A stretch of DNA of 64,000 bases from Streptomyces sp. CGMCC 4.7035. Its GTDB lineage: Bacteria; Actinomycetota; Actinomycetes; Streptomycetales; Streptomycetaceae. Positions within the stretch are counted from its first letter, which is position 1. Every line of letters starts with the position of its first letter. Shown here piece by piece: positions 1 through 11,035 of this stretch. A program made the translations under genes and the position numbers. Under the pieces are notes generated by a model. That model worked only from the letters and a program-made list of their open reading frames with translations, had not been told where the DNA came from and made no database searches. The stretch lies in the NCBI RefSeq assembly GCF_031583065.1, contig NZ_CP134053.1, positions 868,001 through 932,000 on the forward strand, in the 5' to 3' direction.

Positions 1-2
1 AG

Positions 3-3000
3 TGGTTGCGGGTGCGGGGTGTGTCGGTGTCGGTGCGGGCGCTGTTCGTCTCGCCGACGCCGGCGGGTCTGGCGGCCACCTCGGGTGCGGTGTCGGTGGT
101 GGTGCCGGAGAACCTGATCCCGGACGGGGCGCAGGTGATCACGCCGGAGATGCTGCCGCTGGTCGAGCTGACCGAGGCCGAGGTCCAGGCCGTGCTCGGT
201 ACGGTCGAGGGCGGTGCGGCGAATGTGGCGGACATTTATCCGCTGGCCCCGCTGCAGGAAGGCATCCTCTTCCACCACCTGCTTTCCGATGGCGGGGATG
301 ACGCCTACGTGCTGTCGATGGCGATCGAGTTCGACGGCCGTTCCCGGCTGGACGGGTTCGTCTCGGCGTTGCAGCAGGTGATCGACCGGCACGATGTGTT
401 CCGCACCTCGGTGGTGTGGCAGGGGCTGCGTGAGCCGGTGCAGGTGGTGTGGCGGTCCGCGACGCTGCGAGTGAGCGAAGTGGCGCTGGACTCGCAGGCG
501 GACGATCCTGCGGCCGAACTCATGTCCGTGGTGGGGTTGACGATGGATCTGGGGCGGGCGCCGCTGCTGGATCTGCACGTCGCCGAAGCTTCCGGCGGCC
601 GGTGGCTGGGGTTGGTGCGGGTGCATCACCTGGTGCAGGACCACACCGCGATGGACGTGGTCTACGACGAGGTGCAGACGATCCTGGCGGGTCGTGCCGA
701 GACGCTTCCCGAGTCGTTGCCGTTCCGGGACTTCGTGGCCCAGGCCCGTGCCGGTCTCGACACCGGGGAGCACGAGGAGTTCTTCCGGGAGCTGCTGGCC
801 GGGGTGGACGAGCCGACCGCGGCGTTCGGGGTCAGCGACGTACGCGGTGACGGCTCGGGCGTGGTACGGGCGAACCTGCCCGTGGATCCCGAGCTGGCGG
901 TGCGCTTGCGTGAGGCGGCCCGTCGGCTGGGGGCAAGCCCGGCCACGGTGATGCATGTGGCGTGGTCGCGGGTGCTGGCGGTGGTCTCCGGCCGTGACGA
1001 CGTGGTGTTCGGCACGGTGCTGTTCGGCCGGATGAATGCCGGTGCCGGCTCGGACCGGGTGCCGGGGTTGTTCATGAACACCCTTCCGGTGCGGGTGCGC
1101 ACCGGCGAACTCAATATCCTGGACGCGGTCACAGGGATGCGTGGCCAGCTGGCCGGGCTGTTGGAGCACGAGCACGCGCCGCTGGCGCTGGCCCAGCGGG
1201 TCAGCGGGGTGCCGGCCGATGAGCCGTTGTTCGCTGCGCTGTTCAACTACCGGCACAACGCCGTCGGCGGGGCGCAGGGTGCCGGCGGGGACGGCGGGTT
1301 CGAAGGCATCCGGGACGTGTTCGTCCAGGAGCGGACGAACTATCCGCTGACGGTGTCGGTCGATGACAGCGGCGGTGAGCGGTTCGGTCTGGTGGTGGAT
1401 GCGGTCGGGCCGATCGATCCGCAGGCGGTGGCCGGGATGCTGCACAGCGCGGTCGGCGGTGTGGTGTCCGCGCTGGAGAACGCTCTGAACGGCGGCGTGC
1501 AGGTGCCGCTGTCGGCCGTGGGCGTACTGGACGCCGCGGAGCTGGACCAGGTGCTGCGTCAGTGGAACGACACGGCGGTCGAGGTGCCGTCCGCGACGTT
1601 GCCGGGGTTGTTCGCGGGGCAGGTGGCGCGGACGCCGGATGCGCCGGCGGTGGTGTTCGAGGGCGAGTCCGTCTCCTACGGGGAGCTGGATGCGCGTGCG
1701 AACCGTCTGGCCCGTTACCTGTCGGGCCGGGGTGTGGGTCCGGAGTCGGTCGTCGCGGTGATGATGGAACGCGGCGTGGAGATGGTGGTGGCGCTGCTGG
1801 CCGTGTTGAAGGCCGGGGCTGCGTATCTGCCGGTGGATCCGGAACTGCCCGCCGAGCGGGTGTCGTTCATGCTGGCCGATGCCGGCGTGGTCGCTGTCGT
1901 CACCGGTGCTGGTCTCTCGGGTGTGGATGCCGGTTCGGTGCCGGTGGTGGCGTTGGATGAGCCGGGTGTGGTGTCGGCGGTGTCGTCGTTGTCCGATGCT
2001 GATCCTGGGGTGTCGGTGGTGTCGGGGCATGCGGCGTATGTGATTTATACGTCGGGGTCGACGGGGTTGCCGAAGGGTGTGGTGGTTTCGCATGCGGGGA
2101 TTGTGAACCGGTTGGTGTGGATGCAGGCGCGGTTCGGTCTTGGGGTCGGGGACCGGGTGTTGCACAAGACGCCGTTCGGTTTCGATGTGTCGGTGTGGGA
2201 GTTGTTCTGGCCGTTGGTGCAGGGTGCGGTGATGGTGGTGGCCCGGCCGGGTGGTCATCGGGATCCGGGGTATGTGGCGGGGTTGATCCGTGATGAGCGG
2301 GTGGACACGGTGCATTTTGTGCCTTCGATGCTGGAGGCGTTCCTGGGTGTGGTGGGGGCGGGGGAGTGTGGGTCGCTGCGTCGGGTGGTGTGTTCGGGTG
2401 AGGCGTTGGGTGCTGGGGTGCGGGACCGGTTCTTCGGGGTGTTCGGTTCGGCGGTGGGGTTGTTCAATCTGTACGGTCCGACCGAGGCGTCGGTGGATGT
2501 GACCGGTCATGGGGTGGTGGCTGACGGGGCGTCGGTGGTGCCGATCGGGCGTCCGGTGTTCAACACGCGGGTGTTCGTGCTGGATGAGCGGCTTGCTCCG
2601 GTGCCGGTGGGGGTGGCGGGTGAGTTGTATCTGGCTGGTGTGCAGTTGGCGCGGGGGTATGTGGGGCGTGCGGGTCTGACCGGTGAGCGGTTCGTCGCCG
2701 ACCCGTTCGACACCACTGCCGGTGGTGGTGGGCGTTTGTACCGGACCGGGGATGTGGTGCGCTGGAACGCCGATGGCAACCTGGTGTATCTGGGCCGGGC
2801 TGATGAGCAGGTGAAGATCCGTGGTTTCCGGATCGAGCCGGGCGAGATCCAGGCGGTCATCGCCGAGCACCCGCAGGTCGCGCAGGCGGCCGTGATCGCG
2901 CGGGAGGATGTGGGCGGGGACAAGCGTCTGGTCGCCTACGTCGTCCCGGCAACCGGAGCGGAAGCCGATCCGGTCGTGCTGCGGGAGCATGTCGCTTCCC

Positions 3001-6000
3001 GTCTGCCGGAGTACATGGTTCCGGCTGCGGTGGTGGTGCTGGACGCGCTGCCGCTGACACCCAACGGGAAGCTGGACCGGCGGGCCCTGCCCGCACCGGA
3101 CTTCGCGTCCGCAGCCGGTTCCGGTCGCGGCCCGGCCAACGTCCGCGAGGAACTGCTCTGCCAGGGGTTCGCCGAGGTCCTGGGGCTGGAGTCGGTCGGT
3201 GTCGATGACGACTTCTTCGCCCTGGGCGGTCACTCCCTGCTCGCGGTGCGCCTGGTGGAGTGGCTTCGCGTACGCGGTGTGTCGGTCTCGATGCGCGCGC
3301 TCTTCGAGGCCCCGACCGTGGCACGGTTGGCGACTGTGACCGGTCCGGTGTCGGCTGTGGTGCCGGAGAACCTGATCCCGGACGGGGCGCAGGTGATCAC
3401 GCCGGAGATGCTGCCGCTGGTCGACCTGACCGAGGACGAGATCCGGATCGCGGTGGCCGGGGTCGACGGCGGCGCGGCGAACGTCGCGGACATCTACCCG
3501 CTGGCCCCGCTCCAGGAAGGCATCCTGTTCCACCACCTGCTGGCCGACGGAGGTGACGACGTCTATGCGGTGCCCAGGATCTTCGAGCTGGGCGATCGCG
3601 CCATGCTGGACGGCTTCGTCGCCGCGTTGCAACAGGTGGTCGACCGGCACGACATCTTCCGCACCGCGATGGTGTGGTCCGGGCTGCGCGAGCCGGTGCA
3701 GGTGGTGTGGCGGTCCGCGACGCTTCCCGTGACCGAGGTCGACATTGCCGCCGATGCCGCGGATCCGGCGGCGGATCTCGTATCCACGGTGGGGCTGTCG
3801 ATGGATCTCGGCCGGGCTCCGCTGCTGGACGTCCATGTCACCGAGATCTCCGGCGCCCGGTGGCTCGCCATGGTGCGCATCCACCATGTGGTTCAGGATC
3901 ACACCGCCGTGGAGGTCGTGTACGACGAGGTGCGCACGATCCTGGCCGGGCGTGCCGACAGGCTTCCGCAGCCGTTGCCGTTCCGGGACTTCGTGGTCCA
4001 GGCCCGGTCCGGTCTCAGCGATGAGGAGCACCAGGAGTTCTTCCGGGAGCTGCTGGCCGGGGTGGAGGAGCCGACAACGGCGTTCGGGGTGAGCGACGTA
4101 CGCGGCCACGGTACGGATGTCGTCAGCGCGAATCGGCTTCTGGGAGTCGACCTGGCGCTGCGGTTGCGCGATGCGGCCCGGCGGCTGGGGGCCAGCCCGG
4201 CGACCGTCATACATGTGGCGTGGTCGCGGGTGCTGGCGGTGGTCGCCGGCCGTGACGACGTCGTGTTCGGCACGCTGCTGTTCGGCCGGATGAACGCCGG
4301 CGCAGGCTCCGACCGCGTGCCCGGCCTGTTCATCAACACCCTGCCGGTGCGGGTGCGCACCAGTGAACTCGACGTACAGGCCGCGGTCACAGCGATGCGC
4401 GAGCAACTGGCGGGGCTGCTGGAGCACGAGCACGCGCCTCTCGTGCTGGCACAACGAGCCAGCGCTGTGCCCTCCGACGTGCCGCTGTTCAACTCGCTGT
4501 TCAACTACCGGCACAACACCCTTGACAGGCACAAGGGTGCCGCTGAGCCGAATGCCGTCCAGGACACCGGATCCGAGGGTGTCCGGCAGGTGTTCATCCG
4601 GGAGCGGACCAACTATCCGCTGTCGGTGTCGGTCGATGACGACGGGGACGGCTTCGGGCTGCTCGTGGACGCGGTGGCACCAATCGATCCGCGCCCAGTG
4701 GTCGACATGCTGCTCACCGCGGTCGACCGTCTGGTGTCGGCGTTGGAAGACGCTCTGGAGGGCGGCCCGAAGACGCCGCTGGCAGCGCTCGACGTGCTGG
4801 ATGCGGGTGAGCGGCGTCGGGTGTTGGTGGAGTGGAACGACACGGACACGGTGGTGCCGCGGGCTTTGGTGCCGGGGTTGTTCGCGGAGCAGGTGGCGCG
4901 GACGCCGGATGTGCCGGCGGTGGTGTGCGAGGGCGAGTTGGTCTCGTACAGGGAGTTGGATGCGCGTGCGAACCGTCTGGCCCGGTATCTGACCGGGCTG
5001 GGTGTGGGTGCGGAGTCGGTGGTGGGGTTGTGTCTGCCGCGTGGGGTGGACATGGTGGTGGCCCTGTTGGCGGTGTGGAAGGCCGGGGGCGCGTATCTGC
5101 CGGTGGATCCGGAGTATCCGGCGGAGCGGATCGCGTTCATGCTCGCCGATGCGCGGGTGGCGGTCGTGGTCGGTACCGAGGACATCCTGGATGAGTTGCC
5201 GGCTGTGCGGGTGCCGATGGTGGCGGTGGATGATCCGCAGGTGGCGGCGGTGGTGTCGTCGATGTCCGGGCAGGGCCTGGAGGTCGAGGTGCTGCCGGGG
5301 CAGCTGGCGTATGTGATCTATACGTCGGGGTCGACGGGGACGCCGAAGGGTGTGGCGGTGACCCATGGCGGGTTGGCGAACTATGCGGTGTGGGCGGCTG
5401 GTGAGTACGGGCCTGCTGCGTCGGGTGCGGTGTTGCATTCGTCGTTGGCGTTCGACTTGACGGTGACGAGTGTGGTGGTGCCGTTGGTGGCGGGTTCGGT
5501 GGTGGTGGCCAGTGTCGCTGGTGGTGCTGAGGGGCTGGCGGGGCTGGTGAATGCCTCGGACGGGTTCGATGTGCTGAAGGTGGTGCCTGGGCATCTGCCG
5601 TTGCTGGCGGAGCTGGTGTCGGATGAGGCTGCGGTGGGTGCGGCGCGGGTGCTGGTGGTCGGTGGTGAGGCGTTGGCCGGTGGTTCGGTGCGGGGCTGGC
5701 TGGAGCGCACGCCGGGTTCGGTGGTGGTCAATGAGTACGGGCCGACCGAGACGGTGGTGGGTTGTTGTGTGTTCACGGTGGCGGCTGGTGAGTGGGTCGG
5801 TGATCAGGTGCCGATCGGCCGGCCGATCGCGAACACGCGGTTGTATGTGCTGGATGAGCGGCTTGGTGCGGTGCCGGTTGGTGTGGCGGGTGAGTTGTAC
5901 ATCGCTGGTGCGCAGTTGGCGCGTGGGTATGTGGGGCGTGCGGGTCTGACCGGTGAGCGGTTCGTCGCCGACCCGTTCGACACCGGCGGTGGTGGGCGTT

Positions 6001-6713
6001 TGTACCGGACCGGGGATGTGGTGCGGTGGGACGCCGAGGGGAACCTGGTGTATCTGGGGCGTGCGGATGAGCAGGTGAAGGTCCGTGGTTTCCGGATCGA
6101 GCCGGGTGAGATCGAGTCTGTGCTGACCGCGCACCCGGAGGTGGTCCAGGCTGCCGTCATCGCTCGGGAGGACGAGCCGGGCGACAGGCGTCTGGTCGCC
6201 TACGTCGTCCCGACCGCCGGAGATGATCCGGACCAGGACGCCGGCCGCGATGCTGCCGCCCTGGACGCTCTGCCCACCGTACTGCGCCGGTTCTTGGCCG
6301 AGCGGTTGCCCGAACACATGGTTCCCGCAGCCACGGTGGTACTCGAGGCGTTGCCGCTCACGGTCAACGGGAAGCTGGATCGACGGGCGTTGCCCGCGCC
6401 TGATGCCGCCGCGTCCCGGTCCGGGCGCGGCCCCGCGAACGCTCGAGAAGAGGCTCTGTGCCAGGCGTTCGCCGAGATCCTCGGACTCGAGTCCGTCGGG
6501 GTCGATGACGACTTCTTCGACCTGGGCGGAAACTCGCTGCTCGCGGTGCGGCTGACCAGCCGCATCCGCACCTTGCTCGATGTGGAAGTGCCGTTGCGCG
6601 TGCTGTTGAACGAACCGACCGTGGCCCAGCTCGCACGTCAGATCGAGAACCAGAAGCCAGCCAGGCCGGCCCTGCGGCCGATGCGAAACTCGCGAAACTC
6701 GGAGGACTCCTGA
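3..6713 (+). CDS. Nonribosomal peptide synthetase, 5'-truncated, T-[C/E-A(Ser)-T]-[C/E-A(Asn)-T]
   Basis: The gene enters from the left edge inside a carrier (T) domain and ends at TGA 6711-6713. Two complete modules are visible. Both condensation domains start with HHLLSDGGD or HHLLADGGD (about bases 270 and 3530), which fits the HH[I/L]xxxxGD motif of dual condensation/epimerisation domains. Their main active sites read HHLVQDH and HHVVQDH. Each adenylation domain has a YTSGSTG core (about 2045 and 5315). Reading specificity positions against GrsA by eye gives DVWHVSLVDK for the first, the serine code, and DLTKVGEVGK for the second, the asparagine code. Both carrier domains keep the phosphopantetheine Ser (GGHSLL, GGNSLL). 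The inferred product tail is D-X, D-Ser, Asn. TGA overlaps the next ATG (TGATG), so the next gene is translationally coupled. Product identity is unknown. Confidence 0.93.
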   Translation, partial: WLRVRGVSVSVRALFVSPTPAGLAATSGAVSVVVPENLIPDGAQVITPEMLPLVELTEAEVQAVLGTVEGGAANVADIYPLAPLQEGILFHHLLSDGGDDAYVLSMAIEFDGRSRLDGFVSALQQVIDRHDVFRTSVVWQGLREPVQVVWRSATLRVSEVALDSQADDPAAELMSVVGLTMDLGRAPLLDLHVAEASGGRWLGLVRVHHLVQDHTAMDVVYDEVQTILAGRAETLPESLPFRDFVAQARAGLDTGEHEEFFRELLAGVDEPTAAFGVSDVRGDGSGVVRANLPVDPELAVRLREAARRLGASPATVMHVAWSRVLAVVSGRDDVVFGTVLFGRMNAGAGSDRVPGLFMNTLPVRVRTGELNILDAVTGMRGQLAGLLEHEHAPLALAQRVSGVPADEPLFAALFNYRHNAVGGAQGAGGDGGFEGIRDVFVQERTNYPLTVSVDDSGGERFGLVVDAVGPIDPQAVAGMLHSAVGGVVSALENALNGGVQVPLSAVGVLDAAELDQVLRQWNDTAVEVPSATLPGLFAGQVARTPDAPAVVFEGESVSYGELDARANRLARYLSGRGVGPESVVAVMMERGVEMVVALLAVLKAGAAYLPVDPELPAERVSFMLADAGVVAVVTGAGLSGVDAGSVPVVALDEPGVVSAVSSLSDADPGVSVVSGHAAYVIYTSGSTGLPKGVVVSHAGIVNRLVWMQARFGLGVGDRVLHKTPFGFDVSVWELFWPLVQGAVMVVARPGGHRDPGYVAGLIRDERVDTVHFVPSMLEAFLGVVGAGECGSLRRVVCSGEALGAGVRDRFFGVFGSAVGLFNLYGPTEASVDVTGHGVVADGASVVPIGRPVFNTRVFVLDERLAPVPVGVAGELYLAGVQLARGYVGRAGLTGERFVADPFDTTAGGGGRLYRTGDVVRWNADGNLVYLGRADEQVKIRGFRIEPGEIQAVIAEHPQVAQAAVIAREDVGGDKRLVAYVVPATGAEADPVVLREHVASRLPEYMVPAAVVVLDALPLTPNGKLDRRALPAPDFASAAGSGRGPANVREELLCQGFAEVLGLESVGVDDDFFALGGHSLLAVRLVEWLRVRGVSVSMRALFEAPTVARLATVTGPVSAVVPENLIPDGAQVITPEMLPLVDLTEDEIRIAVAGVDGGAANVADIYPLAPLQEGILFHHLLADGGDDVYAVPRIFELGDRAMLDGFVAALQQVVDRHDIFRTAMVWSGLREPVQVVWRSATLPVTEVDIAADAADPAADLVSTVGLSMDLGRAPLLDVHVTEISGARWLAMVRIHHVVQDHTAVEVVYDEVRTILAGRADRLPQPLPFRDFVVQARSGLSDEEHQEFFRELLAGVEEPTTAFGVSDVRGHGTDVVSANRLLGVDLALRLRDAARRLGASPATVIHVAWSRVLAVVAGRDDVVFGTLLFGRMNAGAGSDRVPGLFINTLPVRVRTSELDVQAAVTAMREQLAGLLEHEHAPLVLAQRASAVPSDVPLFNSLFNYRHNTLDRHKGAAEPNAVQDTGSEGVRQVFIRERTNYPLSVSVDDDGDGFGLLVDAVAPIDPRPVVDMLLTAVDRLVSALEDALEGGPKTPLAALDVLDAGERRRVLVEWNDTDTVVPRALVPGLFAEQVARTPDVPAVVCEGELVSYRELDARANRLARYLTGLGVGAESVVGLCLPRGVDMVVALLAVWKAGGAYLPVDPEYPAERIAFMLADARVAVVVGTEDILDELPAVRVPMVAVDDPQVAAVVSSMSGQGLEVEVLPGQLAYVIYTSGSTGTPKGVAVTHGGLANYAVWAAGEYGPAASGAVLHSSLAFDLTVTSVVVPLVAGSVVVASVAGGAEGLAGLVNASDGFDVLKVVPGHLPLLAELVSDEAAVGAARVLVVGGEALAGGSVRGWLERTPGSVVVNEYGPTETVVGCCVFTVAAGEWVGDQVPIGRPIANTRLYVLDERLGAVPVGVAGELYIAGAQLARGYVGRAGLTGERFVADPFDTGGGGRLYRTGDVVRWDAEGNLVYLGRADEQVKVRGFRIEPGEIESVLTAHPEVVQAAVIAREDEPGDRRLVAYVVPTAGDDPDQDAGRDAAALDALPTVLRRFLAERLPEHMVPAATVVLEALPLTVNGKLDRRALPAPDAAASRSGRGPANAREEALCQAFAEILGLESVGVDDDFFDLGGNSLLAVRLTSRIRTLLDVEVPLRVLLNEPTVAQLARQIENQKPARPALRPMRNSRNSEDS

Positions 6714-8961
6714 TGTATCCGCTGTCATACGCGCAGCGCCGACTGTGGTTCATCGGCCAGCTGGAGGGCCCGAGCACGACGTACAACATCCCGACGGTGG
6801 TGCCGCTGCCCGGCCGGGTCGACTCCGCCGCGCTGGGTGCGGCGTTGCGGGATGTGATCGGTCGGCACGAGGTGCTGCGCACGGTGTTCCCGATGGTCGA
6901 TGGCGAGCCGTTCCAGAACGTCCTCCCCATGGACAGCCTGGAGTGGCAGCTCCAGGTGCAGGACGTGTCTCCGGCCGCACTGCCCGCCGCGATCGACGAA
7001 GCCATGGGATGCGTGTTCGATCTCGAGTCCGAGGTGCCGATCCGAGCTTGGCTTTTCTCGGCCGGACCGGAGGAAAACGTCCTGGTGGTGGTGGTGCACC
7101 ACATCGCCAGTGACGGCTGGTCGGCGGGGCCCTTGGTCAGGGACGTCACCACGGCTTACGCGGCCCGCCTCGCGGGTCGTGGTCCGCAGTGGGAGCCACT
7201 GCCGGTGCAGTACGCGGACTTCACGCTGTGGCAGCGGGAGATGCTGGGCAGTGGGGACGACCCGAACAGCCTGATATCCCGGCAGGTCGCCTACTGGCGG
7301 CGAGCCCTGGAAGGGGCGCCGGCGGAGCTGGAACTGCCTTCGATCGACCGCGGTCCGTCGTCGCCGATCATCGTGGGCACACCGTTCCGTTGCAGGTGTC
7401 CGCCGAGGTCCACGCGCGCCTGCTCAAGGTCGCGCGCGCCCATGGTGTGACGCCGTTCATGCTGCTGCAGAGCGCGCTCGCGGTGCTGCTGTCGAAACTG
7501 GGTGCGGGTACGGACATCCCGATCGGCGTGGCGGTTGCCGGACGCACCGATGAGGCACTGAACGACCTGGTCGGCTTCTTCGTCAACACCCTGGTGATCA
7601 GGACCGATCTGTCGGGCGACCCGACCTTCGAGCAGGTGCTCGCCCAGGTCCGGGAGACGGGATGGCTCGCGCTCGAGAACCAGGATGTGCCGTTCGAGCG
7701 CCTGGTGGAGGAGCTGGCTCCTGCCCGGTCGCTGACGAGGCAACCGCTGTTCCAGGTGATGCTCGCGGTGGAGGACACCCCGTCGGCCGTCGATCCGTCG
7801 GGGGCGCAGGTCCCTGGAAAGCCGGGAGTGCGCCCGGACTCGCAGGCGGGTGCGTCCGTGGCGAAGTTCGATGTCGACGTGAGCCTCGGCGAGACGTTCG
7901 CCCCTGACGGCGCTCCAGCGGGTCTGCGGGGCACGGTGACCGGGGCGGCTGCTCTGTTCGACGCTGTGAGTGTCGAGCTGATGGCCGAGCGTTTGGTGCG
8001 GGTGCTGGAGGCGGTCGGTGTGGAGGACGACTTCTTCGCGCTGGGCGGACATTCGCTGCTGGCGGTCCAGGCGGTCGCACGGCTGAGGGCACGAGGCGTG
8101 TCGTTCACGGTGCGCGACATCTTCGCGGCCCCGACGGTGAGCGGCCTGATGGAGCGTCTGAGCATGTCGTCCTTGCGTGACGTGCTCGACGTCCTCCTGC
8201 CGATCCGGGAGTCGGGCGATGAGGCCCCTGTCTTCTGCATGCATCCCGGCGGTGGCGTGAGCTGGTGCTACATGCCCATGTCGAGGTTCGCTCCGAGCGG
8301 GATCCCGCTCTACGCATTGCAGGCGCGAGGCATCTCGGGCGAAGCCGAGTTCGCGGCCTCGCTCACGGAGATGGCGCAGGACTACATCGAGCAGATGCGC
8401 ACCGTGCAGCCGACCGGACCGTACCGCCTGCTGGGCTGGTCCCATGGCGGACTGGTCGCGCACGAGGTAGCCGTGCAGCTTCAGGCGGCGGGTGATGAGG
8501 TATCGGCCTTGATCATCCTGGACGTCTATCCGCCGCAGCGCACGCTCGGACCCGAGCCGGTCGAGGGGGACGGGGAGGGCGGCGCGGCCGAGGCCGAGCT
8601 GATGCCCGCTCCCGACCCGGAGGGCGAGCTGCGTGCGCTGAAGGACTGGGCCCGCCAGGTGGCCGGCCCGATCGGCGGGCTCTCGGACGACGAGGCCCTG
8701 CACATCGCGCACCTGTTCCTGAACAACCAGAGGATCGCCGTCGAGCACAACTACGGACGGTTCGATGGGGATGCTCTGGTGCTCGTGGCGGAGGAGGGCA
8801 AGACGAAGGGCGCGCCAACCGCCCGGAGCTGGGAGCCCTACGTGAGCGGGACGATCTCGGAAGCCCGCATCCCGTGCGCCCATCCCCAGATGGTCGATCC
8901 CGAACAGCTGAGCGACGTCTGGCATGCGATAGCGGACTGGATGGCAGCGCAGGAGGACTGA
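6713..8961 (+). pseudogene. Terminal NRPS gene C-T-TE, frame-broken and without adenylation domain
   Basis: The first frame (6713 to about 7340) is the N-terminal part of an LCL-type condensation domain: SYAQRRLWF, then HHIASDGW. The second frame (from about 7342 to 8961) continues the same domain ([27 protein letters not shown]). A single missing base near 7337-7342 would rejoin the frames. The domain ends at about 8010 and runs straight into a carrier domain ([12 protein letters not shown]) with no adenylation domain between. A type I thioesterase follows, with GWSHGG (nucleophile Ser), an Asp after the next strand and a late His (CAHPQM), and would release the peptide. The break may be a real mutation or a sequence error; the absent A domain is in frame and cannot be explained by it. 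If expressed intact, this would be the release module for the upstream synthetase. Confidence 0.8.
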
Positions 8962-9067
8962 CCGAGGTACCTGCACGACCGGCCGGCGCCGGATGCTGCC
9001 TGGGCGCCGGCCGGAGCAGACGGGGATGGTTCATCCCGACGAGTCGGAACGAGGGGAATGGACGGGC

Positions 9068-10084
9068 ATGTGTGAGCACGAGGGCGGCATCGCCGCTGTC
9101 GGCACCGAGGGGGCGGGCCTCGGCAGGGATGACGTGGAGTGCGCTGCGCGGCGGCTGGCCGGCCGGGTGTGGCGCACGCCCGTCGTCCGCTGCGACCGGC
9201 TCGACGCGCTCGCGGGCACGCGGCTCTGGCTGAAAGCCGAGAACCTGCAGCGCGGCGGATCGTTCAAGACCAGGGGGGCGCTCCTGGCCGTCGAGCGGCT
9301 GGCCGCCGCCGGAAGCCGTGGCGTGGTTGCGCAGAGCACGGGGAACCACGCCATCGCGGTCGCGCTGGCGGCCCGGGCGCATGGACTGCCGGCCGTGTTG
9401 GTCCTGCCCGATGACGCGGTGGCGACGAAGGTCGATCTCATCCGGGAAGCCGGGGCGGAGATCGCCTTCGCCGGCACCCTCCTCGCCGAACGGACGGCGA
9501 TGGTCGAGAAGATCCAGGACCTGCGCGGGTACGACGTGGTCGATCCCTACCAGAACCGCGATGTCGTCATGGGTCAGGGGACTGCCACAGCCGAACTGAT
9601 CGGCCAGGTCCGAGCGGAGGGAGGCAGGCTGGACGCCGTGGTCGTTCCGATCGGCGGCGGCAGCGCGATCGCCGGGGCCTGTCTGGCGGCGGCAGGGGAA
9701 GACATGGCAGTGGTCGGAGCGGAACCGGAGGCGGTGGCCTCGTTCACAGCGGCTCTTCGTGCCGGTCGGCCGGTGACCGTGCCGGCCGGCTACACGATCG
9801 CCGACGGTCTCCGACCTGATCGCACAGGCAGCCTTCCCTTCGATCTCGCCCACGGGACCGTCGCCTCGGTCGTCAGGGTGAGCGAGGTGGCCATCGAGGG
9901 CGCGCTCCGTGCCGCCCTCCTGCACGCACGCCTGCTGATCGAGCCGGCGGCGGCGACGGCGCTCGCAGCGGCACTCGACCACGCCGCCGGCTTCGGCGCC
10001 GACGTCGGGGTGGTGCTCACAGGCGGCAACGTCGAGGCAGACCTCGTGACGTCGCTGCTGTCCCGGCCCGACGTGCCCAGTTGA
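9068..10084 (+). CDS. PLP-dependent threonine/serine dehydratase-like enzyme
   Basis: Fold type II PLP enzyme of about 338 residues. GGSFKTRGA holds the Schiff-base lysine, STGNHA binds the cofactor, and GGGSAIAG is the phosphate-binding glycine loop. This is the arrangement of threonine dehydratases, serine dehydratases and serine racemases; the sequence does not separate these. No ACT regulatory domain is present, so it resembles catabolic or specialised enzymes more than biosynthetic IlvA. The start at ATG 9068 follows GAGGGG (9051-9056), but an in-frame ATG at 9026 would add 14 residues. It lies 106 bases after the NRPS thioesterase gene on the same strand, so a supply or racemisation role for the Ser-containing peptide is possible but inferred only from position. 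Confidence 0.75.
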   Translation: MCEHEGGIAAVGTEGAGLGRDDVECAARRLAGRVWRTPVVRCDRLDALAGTRLWLKAENLQRGGSFKTRGALLAVERLAAAGSRGVVAQSTGNHAIAVALAARAHGLPAVLVLPDDAVATKVDLIREAGAEIAFAGTLLAERTAMVEKIQDLRGYDVVDPYQNRDVVMGQGTATAELIGQVRAEGGRLDAVVVPIGGGSAIAGACLAAAGEDMAVVGAEPEAVASFTAALRAGRPVTVPAGYTIADGLRPDRTGSLPFDLAHGTVASVVRVSEVAIEGALRAALLHARLLIEPAAATALAAALDHAAGFGADVGVVLTGGNVEADLVTSLLSRPDVPS

Positions 10085-10121
10085 GCGTTCACCTCGGCGC
10101 ACCGAGTGACGGATCGTTCGG

Positions 10122-10165
10122 CCCCGCGGTGACCGCCCTCTCGCTGTAGGCGGTCCGCCGCGGGG
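10122..10165. terminator. Bidirectional hairpin terminator
   Basis: A long GC-rich inverted repeat (left arm 10122-10137, right arm 10149-10165, one bulge) sits between the converging dehydratase and ABC permease genes. It has no obvious U-tract, as is usual for Streptomyces hairpin terminators. Confidence 0.6.
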
Positions 10166-10171
10166 TCCCGG

Positions 10172-11035
10172 TCACACGTCCCGGCGCCGCACGACCACCA
10201 CCGCGACGATCACCGAGGCGAGGGACCAGGCGGCGAGCGCGATCCACGAGCCGCTGATCGTTGCCGGATACTTGCCAAGGCTGATGTGGAAGGCCGGGTT
10301 CAGGGTCAGTCGGCTCGCCGCCTGGAGAGGAAGGTAGTCGCCGATCTCTTTGAGAAGCTTGTAGCGGTCGCCGCCGAAGAGCATGGGCAGCAGGAACAGC
10401 ATTCCCACGACTCCGGTGATCGAGGCGGTGGCGTGTCGCAGGACGGCACCGAAGGCCATGCCCAGGAGCGCACAAACCGGAGCGATCAGCGCGTAGGCGG
10501 CGACGGCACGCGTGCAGCCCCGGTCGTGGATGGACAGTCCGAGGTGGCGGGAAGCGAGCATGGCGTTGGTGAGGAAGAACGACGCCGTGGAGACGATCGC
10601 ACCCAGGACGATGGTGATCGTGGTGACCATGGCCACCTTGGCCGTGATCACCGCGCGGCGGTCGGGAACGGCGGCGAACGTGGTGCGGATCATCCCGGTG
10701 GCGAACTCGCCGAAGACGGTGATGGCGCCGAAGGCGGCGGCGGCCAGACCCATGAGGTCAGCGGCGATCTTGTTGAGGCCGTGCCACAGAGGGTCGTACC
10801 GGAACGGCGGGAGGCCCGCTGCCACAGGGTGTTGTCCGTCGATGTAGGCCAGGTCGTTGTGGACGGCGTTGACATTGATCACGATCGCGGCGAGGGCGCT
10901 GAGCGCGAGCACCCAGTAGGTCGAACGGAGCGACCGCATCTTGATCCACTCGGCGGCAAGCAGGTCCGCGAACCGTGGCCTGGGCTCGGGCGCGTGGTCC
11001 GACTTTCCGTCCACGGACGACGTCAGGGTGCTCAT
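10172..11035 (-). CDS. ABC-2 type transporter permease
   Basis: A 287-residue integral membrane protein. A soluble N-terminus ending in AAEWIKMRSLRSTYW leads into the first membrane segment; this WxKxRSLRS start is typical of actinobacterial ABC-2 permeases. Further hydrophobic helices lie around residues 95-110, 130-155, 175-195, 205-225 and 262-282, with a final positively charged VVRRRDV tail. It would form the membrane channel for the ATPase encoded just upstream; the two genes overlap by 4 bases (ATGA), so they are coupled. The substrate is not evident. Such pairs next to a NarL-type two-component system are often drug or antimicrobial-peptide exporters, which is inference here. Confidence 0.85.
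   Translation of the reverse strand: MSTLTSSVDGKSDHAPEPRPRFADLLAAEWIKMRSLRSTYWVLALSALAAIVINVNAVHNDLAYIDGQHPVAAGLPPFRYDPLWHGLNKIAADLMGLAAAAFGAITVFGEFATGMIRTTFAAVPDRRAVITAKVAMVTTITIVLGAIVSTASFFLTNAMLASRHLGLSIHDRGCTRAVAAYALIAPVCALLGMAFGAVLRHATASITGVVGMLFLLPMLFGGDRYKLLKEIGDYLPLQAASRLTLNPAFHISLGKYPATISGSWIALAAWSLASVIVAVVVVRRRDV

Noticed and set aside
99..5985. Repeated blocks in the NRPS gene as a repeat array or mobile element
   Set aside because: The repeats correspond to homologous C, A and T domains and read in frame, so they reflect module duplication.
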